A stretch of 7,385 nt of DNA from Alphaproteobacteria bacterium. Lineage in GTDB: Bacteria > Pseudomonadota > Alphaproteobacteria > RF32 > CAG-239. Location of the stretch: contig JAGCFG010000100.1 in NCBI GenBank assembly GCA_017650255.1, positions 1 to 7,385 on the forward strand, written 5' to 3'. Position 1 is the stretch's first letter. Each line of letters begins with the position of its first letter. This document shows positions 1 to 4,260 of the stretch, piece by piece. Made by a program: the position numbers and the translations under genes. The notes under the pieces are model-generated. The model worked only from the letters and a program-made list of their open reading frames with translations, did no database searches and was not told the DNA's origin.

Positions 1-9
1 AGGTTTTTT

Positions 10-1065
10 ATGCAAGACATTATTTTGACCGGCGATCGACCTACGGGAAAACTGCATTTAGGGCATTTTGTAGGCTCTTTGCGCTATCGGGTAGAGATGC
101 AAAATAGCGGCAAATATGACAAGATTTTTATTATGATTGCCGACGCTCAAGCACTGACCGACAATGCTGACGATGTCAACAAAGTTAGAACCAACATCTC
201 AAATGTTGCTCTTGATTATCTCTCTTGCGGACTGGATCCAAAAAAATCTACCCTTTTTATTCAATCGCAAATTCCCGAACTTTGCGAACTTAGTTTTTAT
301 TATATGAATTTGGTTACTGTCTCGCGTTTGCAGAGAAATCCGACAGTTAAGACCGAAATTCAGATGCGCGGTTTCAAACAGAGTATTCCGACAGGCTTTT
401 TCTGCTACCCGATTAGTCAGGCTGCGGATATTACTGCTTTTAAGGCAAATTTGGTGCCGGTCGGCGAAGACCAATTGCCGATGCTCGAGCAAACCCGAGA
501 AATTGTACGCTCTTTTAACACTCTTTATAAGCCGGTTTTGGTTGAGCCGGAAGCGGTTTTGCCTAGCAACACTCAGTGCCGCCGCTTGCCTGGTACCGAC
601 GGACAGGCAAAAATGAGCAAATCTTTGGGGAATTGTATTTATATTTCGGACACACCGGACGAAATTAAGAAAAAAGTGCACAGCATGTTCACGGATCCTA
701 CGCACCTTAGGGTTGATGACCCAGGACATACGGAAAATAATCCGGTGTTTATTTATCTGGATGCGTTTTGCAAAGATGAGCATTTTGCGGCATTTTTGCC
801 GGATTATGCCAATTTGGAAGAGCTTAAGGCACATTATCGCCGCGGCGGTTTGGGCGACGGAACAGTAAAGAAGTTTTTGACAGCGATTTTGCAGGCGGAA
901 ATGGCACCGATTTTGGAGCGTAGACGCGAGTTTGAAAAAGATTTAGGTGCCGTTTTTGAAATGTTGCGTTTGGGTAGCGAAAAAGCACGCGAAGTTGCTG
1001 CCGACACTCTCGATGAGGTCAAAACCGCCATGGGAATAAACTATTTCGGCAAAAATAAGCTGTAA
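10..1065 (+). CDS. trpS: Tryptophanyl-tRNA synthetase (351 aa)
   Basis: Cytoplasmic class I aminoacyl-tRNA synthetase that charges tRNA-Trp with tryptophan using ATP. Both class I signatures are visible: the HIGH-type motif as HLGH at residues 16-19, within [12 protein letters not shown], and a perfect KMSKS at 201-205. Family motifs such as [15 protein letters not shown] and NLVPVGEDQ lie between them, followed by a helical C-terminal part. The length is slightly above the roughly 330-340 residues usual for bacterial TrpRS, and the gene looks intact. The ATG at 10 begins directly with the conserved N-terminus; AGG at 1-3 is a partial Shine-Dalgarno at the window edge, so the promoter is not visible. 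The opening GDRPTG and the text through [11 protein letters not shown] resemble, from memory, the streptococcal/Firmicutes TrpRS subgroup rather than E. coli TrpS (SGAQPSG), hinting at an old transfer. The gene stands alone and ends before a bidirectional terminator. Confidence 0.97.
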   Translation: MQDIILTGDRPTGKLHLGHFVGSLRYRVEMQNSGKYDKIFIMIADAQALTDNADDVNKVRTNISNVALDYLSCGLDPKKSTLFIQSQIPELCELSFYYMNLVTVSRLQRNPTVKTEIQMRGFKQSIPTGFFCYPISQAADITAFKANLVPVGEDQLPMLEQTREIVRSFNTLYKPVLVEPEAVLPSNTQCRRLPGTDGQAKMSKSLGNCIYISDTPDEIKKKVHSMFTDPTHLRVDDPGHTENNPVFIYLDAFCKDEHFAAFLPDYANLEELKAHYRRGGLGDGTVKKFLTAILQAEMAPILERRREFEKDLGAVFEMLRLGSEKAREVAADTLDEVKTAMGINYFGKNKL

Positions 1066-1082
1066 TTTCTATATTCATCAAA

Positions 1083-1111
1083 AAAGCCGAGGGTGATTAC
1101 CTCGGCTTTTG
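1083..1111. terminator. Bidirectional intrinsic terminator between trpS and the flavodoxin gene
   Basis: A perfect 11-bp stem (AAAAGCCGAGG at 1083-1093 with CCTCGGCTTTT at 1101-1111) encloses a 7-nt loop. On the plus strand the stem ends in TTTT followed by GTTATT. On the minus strand the same stem ends in a run of six T (complement of 1081-1086). It lies 17 nt after the trpS stop and 19 nt beyond the stop of the minus-strand flavodoxin gene, so it can end both converging transcripts. Confidence 0.9.
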
Positions 1112-1130
1112 TTATTGCATTTACGGCAGA

Positions 1131-1694
1131 TTAGAACAAGCCTTTTGCCCAAGATTTTAGTTTTTCTTCCGAAACATCGGAGGAAAAGCGTTGTCCGGTC
1201 AAAACTTTGGCTTTTGGCGCCAGTTCTTGCATGTTTTTGCCGGAATCGCCAATTCCGCTCATGCCGGAAGTGGCAAAAGGAATAATTGTTTTGCCAGCAA
1301 AATCATAAGAACTCATAAATGTATCGATTATTGAGGGTTCACGATACCACCAAATTGGGAACCCCACAAAAACAACATCATATTGTGCCATATCTTCAAC
1401 TTTTGAGGCAATAGCCGGACGACTTGAACGGTCAGCCATTTCTATGGAACTACGGCTTTGTTTGTTCTGCCAGTTTAGGTCGGCTTCGGTATATGGGTGT
1501 TCGGGTTTAATTTCGAATAAATCGGCATGAAGCGTATTTGCTAATTTTTCTGCCACTTTTGCGGTTGTGCCGGTGGCGCTGAAATAGGCCACCAAAATTT
1601 TTTTATTTTCCATTGTGTTGTTCTCCTGTGCGTTTGTGTTATAGGCGGTTATAATCCCCAAGCTCATCAATATTGAGGTTATAAATTTTTTCAT
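1131..1694 (-). CDS. Exported flavodoxin-like protein (Flavodoxin_4 type, 187 aa)
   Basis: Predicted FMN-binding flavodoxin, an electron carrier or quinone/nitro-reductase-like protein. The phosphate-binding loop is SATGTT at residues 39-44, right after the first strand KKILVAYF (31-38). A second conserved patch, VVFVGFPIWWY (107-117), supplies aromatic residues typical of the isoalloxazine site, and FATSGMSGIGDS (140-151) matches the third FMN loop of the Flavodoxin_4 family. The N-terminus is a Sec-type signal peptide: KK, a hydrophobic core at about 4-18, and a likely signal-peptidase site after NTNA (residue 22). The start at 1694 is chosen because GAGGAG (1701-1706) sits 6 nt upstream and the signal peptide follows; an upstream extension would run into the hydrolase gene. 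A second start, Met28 at 1613, has its own Shine-Dalgarno and would give a cytoplasmic form. The start codon is 1 nt after the hydrolase stop, so the two genes are co-transcribed. The redox partner is unknown. Confidence 0.88.
   Translation of the reverse strand: MKKFITSILMSLGIITAYNTNAQENNTMENKKILVAYFSATGTTAKVAEKLANTLHADLFEIKPEHPYTEADLNWQNKQSRSSIEMADRSSRPAIASKVEDMAQYDVVFVGFPIWWYREPSIIDTFMSSYDFAGKTIIPFATSGMSGIGDSGKNMQELAPKAKVLTGQRFSSDVSEEKLKSWAKGLF
1611..1627 (-). promoter_or_regulatory. Internal Shine-Dalgarno and alternative start of the flavodoxin gene
   Basis: On the minus strand AGGAG (1623-1627) lies 9 nt before an in-frame ATG (1611-1613), codon 28 of the exported form. Starting here gives a 160-residue protein MENKKILVAYF..., exactly the N-terminus expected for a cytoplasmic flavodoxin without signal peptide. 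It may be an active second start or a relic of the ancestral one. The motif is clear; its use is inference. Confidence 0.5.
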
Positions 1695-1695
1695 A

Positions 1696-2538
1696 TTATT
1701 CTCCTCGTCGTAATTGTTTGGTAAAATAGTCGGCAACAATTTGCGCCACATAATTGGTATTTTGCGTGAAACTGTGGTCAAAACCATGCAGAGTTTTTAG
1801 TTCGCTTTTTTGATAAACTTGATGATATTCTTCGCCGTTAGAATATGGTACAAGTTCGTCATCTTGGCTATGGATAATCAAAACAGGTCCCTGATATGAG
1901 GCTGATATTTCATAAATAGGCAAAGTTTTTGCATCTTCAAGATATGCGCGCCCAACTCTCAAACCATGGGGCAATTCTATATATTCAGGGATATTTTCGG
2001 GATCAAATTTTGTACCGAACATGTCTCCTTTTTGTGCCATCTCGCGCAAAACTGATGCCGGTGCCATTAAGACTGCAGATTTAATTTTTTCTGCACCATA
2101 TTCACCGGAGATAAGTCCGGCCACAACCCCACCTTGTGAGTGACCTGTGACAGAAACGGAAGTTACTTTGGGTAAGCTTTTGACATACTCATAGACTTTC
2201 TTAGCATCATTGAGTTCGTTTGAGATTGTCATATTTTGAAAACTTCCCTCACTTTTGCCGTGTCCGTTGAAATCAAATCTAATTGAAGCAATTCCCGATT
2301 GTTCGAGTTTGTCAGCGATTTGTTTTAACAAAGGCATATCTTTGCTTGAATTGAAGCCGTGCAAAATCATAACAAGCGGATATTCTGCCCTGTCGTCCGG
2401 AGTTTGCAAAACAGCCGAGAGTTTGCCGTGATCGCCATTAATGATAATTTCTTTGGAGGTATTATACAGATTGAAAGCAACAGCAAAGATTATGACTACA
2501 AAAACCGCAACATAAGCAGGATATTTTTTTATGTTCAT
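1696..2538 (-). CDS. Membrane-anchored alpha/beta hydrolase, cinnamoyl/feruloyl-esterase-like (280 aa)
   Basis: Serine hydrolase of the alpha/beta fold. Visible elements: oxyanion-hole motif LHGF (59-62), nucleophile elbow GHSQGG (132-137, Ser134), a probable acid in HSQDDELVP (Asp227), and the catalytic His in HGFDHSF (His255). RFDFNGHGKSEG (87-98) is a typical early strand-loop. The motifs GHSQGGVVAG, LMAPA, FDPENIPEY and LPIYE recall the Est1E/LJ0536 group of bacterial cinnamoyl esterases; that substrate assignment is by resemblance only. One hydrophobic helix at about 7-25 follows KK and has no clear cleavage site, so the enzyme is probably tethered with its domain on the periplasmic side. 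The ATG at 2538 is preferred over an in-frame TTG at 2553 because GGAG (2546-2549) lies 7 nt upstream of it. The stop codon is 1 nt from the flavodoxin start, so this is the first gene of a two-gene operon. Confidence 0.9.
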   Translation of the reverse strand: MNIKKYPAYVAVFVVIIFAVAFNLYNTSKEIIINGDHGKLSAVLQTPDDRAEYPLVMILHGFNSSKDMPLLKQIADKLEQSGIASIRFDFNGHGKSEGSFQNMTISNELNDAKKVYEYVKSLPKVTSVSVTGHSQGGVVAGLISGEYGAEKIKSAVLMAPASVLREMAQKGDMFGTKFDPENIPEYIELPHGLRVGRAYLEDAKTLPIYEISASYQGPVLIIHSQDDELVPYSNGEEYHQVYQKSELKTLHGFDHSFTQNTNYVAQIVADYFTKQLRRGE

Positions 2539-2584
2539 ATAATTTCTCCGCAAAAAATTTATGCAGATGAAATTGTAATGAAAA

Positions 2585-2590
2585 ATTATA
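2585..2590 (-). promoter_or_regulatory. Possible -10 box for the hydrolase-flavodoxin operon
   Basis: The minus strand reads TATAAT here, within a very AT-rich stretch. Initiation about 7 nt downstream would give a leader of roughly 40 nt before the hydrolase start. No recognisable -35 hexamer stands 16-18 nt upstream (the position reads ACGCCC), so this is only a weak call. Confidence 0.25.
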
Positions 2591-2639
2591 AATTTTTTAC
2601 TAAAAAAGGGCGTTTTTTCCCTGTGGGGCGATATAATAA

Positions 2640-2681
2640 TTAAATATACCCTTGTTGCATTTTATCATTTACAATCATCAT
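2640..2681 (-). CDS. Possible 13-codon leader peptide or gene remnant
   Basis: On the minus strand AGGAG (2687-2691) lies 5 nt before tandem ATG codons that open the ORF MMIVNDKMQQGYI, ended by TAA. The ribosome binding site is as good as or better than those of the real genes around it. The ORF ends about 100 nt upstream of the hydrolase start and reads in the same direction, so it could be a translated leader of that operon. It could equally be the surviving 5' end of a gene whose remainder has been lost. I recognise no known attenuator peptide in it: there is no run of a single amino acid. Its function is unknown. Confidence 0.3.
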   Translation of the reverse strand: MMIVNDKMQQGYI

Positions 2682-2735
2682 TTTTTCTCCTAGATATAGA
2701 TGGTAGAATTTTTTGATTATTCAACAAAACTATTT

Positions 2736-2747
2736 GAGGATAAAATG
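2736..2747 (+). promoter_or_regulatory. Shine-Dalgarno that fixes the YjbR-family start
   Basis: GAGGA (2736-2740) stands 4 nt before the ATG at 2745. The earlier in-frame ATG at 2700 has no purine-rich site before it (CTAGATATAG), and the extra 15 residues it would add look unlike a family N-terminus. The start at 2745 is therefore preferred. Confidence 0.6.
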
Positions 2748-3437
2748 ACAATTGAACAAAACATTTTTGGACAGGCAAAAGCGGACTTTAACAAGCTGGA
2801 AAATTTTGGGTTTGTGAAAGAAAATAATTGTTTTATTTTTGAAAAAAAGTTTGCAAACAAAGATTTTAAGGCTGTCGTAAAGGTTGATTTGTCAGGAAAA
2901 GTTATCGGCGATGTTTATGATGTTAACACCAACGAATCATATTTTCCTTTGAGGGTTGAAAATATGGCACCTGGATATAGCGAAAAAATTCGCCAAGAAT
3001 ATGAAAAAATTTTGCAACATATTAAAAAATCTTGTTTTTCTCCCTCGTTTTTTGAGGGGGCACAGGCTAATCGGCTCGCTAAGGCGAATATAGAAAAATA
3101 TGGCGACGAGCCAGATTTTCCATGGGAAAAATATGAAAATTATGCAATTTTCAGAAACAAAGATACAAAAAAATGGTATGCGTTGATTATGGATATTGCC
3201 AAAGACAAGCTGGAAGATAAAGCCAAGGGCAATATTGAGGTGGTCAACATAAAACTTGATGACGAAAAAATACCGGATCTTTTGGGAAAGAAAGGTTTTT
3301 ATCCGGCTTATCACATGAATAAGAAATATTGGATTACACTCGCGCTGGACGGCAGTTTGGAAGACAAGCTAATATTGAAACTGCTTGATGAGAGCTATCG
3401 ATACACTCTGCCAAAACGCAAAGCACAAAAAAAATAA
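2745..3437 (+). CDS. Two-domain MmcQ/YjbR family protein (230 aa)
   Basis: The C-terminal half (about 115-220) is a MmcQ/YjbR (DUF419) domain. Its hallmark residues are all present: FPWEKY (125-130), the KKW of the central strand (Trp144) leading into YALIMDI, VNIKLDDEKIPDLL, the signature PAYHMNKKYW (187-196), LDGS, and LLDESY (213-218). The domain has a CyaY-like fold and is often annotated as DNA-binding, but its molecular role is not established. The first ~110 residues are an extra domain seen in longer family members (FGFVKENNCFIFEKKF, VDLSGKVIGDVYDV, then a charged helix). There is no signal peptide or membrane segment, so it should be cytoplasmic. The gene appears monocistronic: it diverges from the hydrolase operon and converges on the Skp-like gene, with its stop codon inside the shared terminator stem. 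A start at 2700 (245 aa) is possible but less likely. Confidence 0.88.
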   Translation: MTIEQNIFGQAKADFNKLENFGFVKENNCFIFEKKFANKDFKAVVKVDLSGKVIGDVYDVNTNESYFPLRVENMAPGYSEKIRQEYEKILQHIKKSCFSPSFFEGAQANRLAKANIEKYGDEPDFPWEKYENYAIFRNKDTKKWYALIMDIAKDKLEDKAKGNIEVVNIKLDDEKIPDLLGKKGFYPAYHMNKKYWITLALDGSLEDKLILKLLDESYRYTLPKRKAQKK

Positions 3438-3460
3438 GCCTTGTTGAAGGCTTATTTTTT
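3429..3460. terminator. Palindromic bidirectional terminator containing both stop codons
   Basis: A perfect 14-bp stem (AAAAAATAAGCCTT at 3429-3442 with AAGGCTTATTTTTT at 3447-3460) closes on a 4-nt loop GTTG. Each strand ends in a T-run. The plus-strand TAA (3435-3437) of the YjbR gene lies in one arm and the minus-strand TAA (3452-3454) of the Skp-like gene lies at the mirror position in the other. Two converging genes are thus separated by only 14 bp yet share an intrinsic terminator. Confidence 0.9.
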
Positions 3461-3928
3461 TATCTTTTCTATAATGTCGTTGGTAATATCTATGACATAT
3501 GGCGTATCTGCCGCCACGGCATTTTTGAAAAATACCACATTGATTTTCTTTTCTTTTATCACTTCTTGCATTGCGACATTTATTTTTTGGGTAATTTCTT
3601 CGACTGATTTTTTATAATTTTCAACCAGTTCGTCGCGTTTCATACGTAAATTTTTGAGATAAACCTCAGAAAAATCGAGTTTTACTTTGGCATCTTTTAA
3701 GGATTTAATTTTCTTTTCGCCGCTCAAAAGTTCTTTGTTCAAAGCGACAATTTCCGTATCGAATTTTTGTTTTGCTTCGACCATATTGGTTTTTAGCAAC
3801 ACTTCGTCAAGGCTATATATATAAACTTTACGGCTTTGCTCAATTTTGTGCCAGCCAAAAGCGAACAAACCGACAACAAGCACAGCCAAAATTATGATAA
3901 TCAGATCTTTATTTGTTATTTTTTTCAT
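3452..3928 (-). CDS. Membrane-anchored Skp/OmpH-like periplasmic chaperone (158 aa)
   Basis: Predicted member of the Skp/OmpH family, trimeric periplasmic chaperones that hold unfolded outer-membrane proteins. A hydrophobic helix at about 8-26 (LIIIILAVLVVGLFAFGW) has no evident cleavage site, so the protein is probably tethered to the inner membrane, whereas E. coli Skp is released by signal peptidase. A short strand KVYIYSLDEVL (34-44) is followed by a long charged coiled-coil region (about 45-127) matching the Skp tentacles. The closing strand-helix, INVVFFKNAVAA...VIDITNDIIEKIKK (129-158), matches the Skp C-terminus closely (NAVA and DIT motifs). The ATG at 3928 is supported by AGGAG (3939-3943), 10 nt upstream. 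The gene lies 68 nt downstream of the trimeric autotransporter gene in the same direction, not in the usual skp setting beside bamA and lpxD, which suggests a role specific to that adhesin. An F-type TrbI-like protein is a less likely alternative; no conjugation genes are nearby. Confidence 0.75.
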   Translation of the reverse strand: MKKITNKDLIIIILAVLVVGLFAFGWHKIEQSRKVYIYSLDEVLLKTNMVEAKQKFDTEIVALNKELLSGEKKIKSLKDAKVKLDFSEVYLKNLRMKRDELVENYKKSVEEITQKINVAMQEVIKEKKINVVFFKNAVAADTPYVIDITNDIIEKIKK

Positions 3929-3950
3929 TAATTTTTTACTCCTAAAAAAA

Positions 3951-3978
3951 GTTTAGGGGAGGAAGCCCTCCCCTAAAC
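3951..3978 (-). terminator. Strong intrinsic terminator between adhesin and chaperone genes
   Basis: A perfect 12-bp stem (GTTTAGGGGAGG at 3951-3962 with CCTCCCCTAAAC at 3967-3978) encloses a 4-nt loop. On the minus strand it is followed directly by seven T (3944-3950), the canonical layout for termination just after the adhesin stop codon. The plus strand lacks a T-run, so it works in one direction. The T-tract runs straight into TAGGAG, the ribosome binding site of the Skp-like gene, so that gene needs read-through or its own promoter. Confidence 0.92.
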
Positions 3979-3982
3979 CGGT

Positions 3983-3988
3983 ATTATA
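3983..3988 (-). promoter_or_regulatory. Possible -10 box upstream of the Skp-like gene
   Basis: The minus strand reads TATAAT between the adhesin stop and the terminator hairpin. With a 17-nt spacer the -35 position reads ACCTGG, a poor match. Initiation would fall at the very start of the terminator stem. It is a chance-level candidate, recorded because the chaperone gene has no other visible promoter. Confidence 0.2.
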
Positions 3989-3996
3989 GGTCTATC

Positions 3997-4260
3997 TTAC
4001 CAAGACCAGGTAACACCCATACGATATGTTGTATCGTTGCTGTTACCCCAAGCAAAACCTGCGTTGAGCAAGATGTTGTCTGTCAGATAGTGGAAACCAC
4101 CGACTGCCATAGCAGTGTGACCGTCATAGGCACCTGTGCCGAGTGACAAAGAGGTGTTTCCAGCTGAACGAGAGTTCGGAACCAAAGCGGTCATAGCGGC
4201 CATAGAAGCCATACCGCTCTTGAAGTCGTGTCTCAAGTCATTCAATTTTCTTTCAACACG
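3997..4260 (-). other. YadA-like C-terminal membrane anchor domain
   Basis: This segment encodes the last 87 residues. RVERKLNDLRHDFKSGMA is an amphipathic helix that would thread the barrel pore. The Ala/Met-rich MASMAAMTALVP follows, as in YadA anchors, and then four beta-strands with alternating hydrophobic residues: SLSLGTGAYDG, TAMAVGGFHYLT, ILLNAGFAWGN and YRMGVTWSW. The C-terminal Trp fits the recognition signal for outer-membrane insertion by the Bam complex. Confidence 0.88.

Larger units (their letters stand above)
2539..2744. other. Divergent intergenic region between the hydrolase operon and the YjbR gene
   Basis: 206 bp of AT-rich DNA from which the two flanking units are transcribed outward. 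It holds the 13-codon minus-strand ORF (2640-2681), a minus-strand TATAAT (2585-2590) and a plus-strand TATAAT (2632-2637), the latter without a convincing -35 box. A G/C-rich island at 2608-2630 is the only non-AT part. I see no strong hairpin, tRNA or recognisable riboswitch. Confidence 0.5.

Noticed and set aside
199..834. Long minus-strand ORF of 211 codons opposite trpS
   Set aside because: It lies wholly antisense to a clearly conserved gene, has no recognisable domain, and is rich in Arg/Asn/Ile as expected for a shadow frame.
1695..1787. Upstream extension of the flavodoxin reading frame (31 extra codons)
   Set aside because: It overlaps the 3' end of the hydrolase gene. The ATG at 1694 has a good Shine-Dalgarno and opens a proper signal peptide.
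2539..2553. TTG start giving a 5-residue longer hydrolase
   Set aside because: This TTG would place the GGAG ribosome binding site inside the coding sequence; the ATG at 2538 is correctly spaced from it.
2602..2626. Possible terminator or riboswitch at AAAAAAGGGCG...CCCTGTGGGG
   Set aside because: Only a 3-bp GGG/CCC pairing is possible; the flanking A and T runs are not placed to extend the stem, and no known riboswitch core is visible.
2937..3314. Minus-strand ORF of 125 codons opposite the YjbR gene
   Set aside because: Its Phe/Ile-rich product is the complement of Lys/Glu-rich coding sequence, and the plus-strand protein has clear family motifs.
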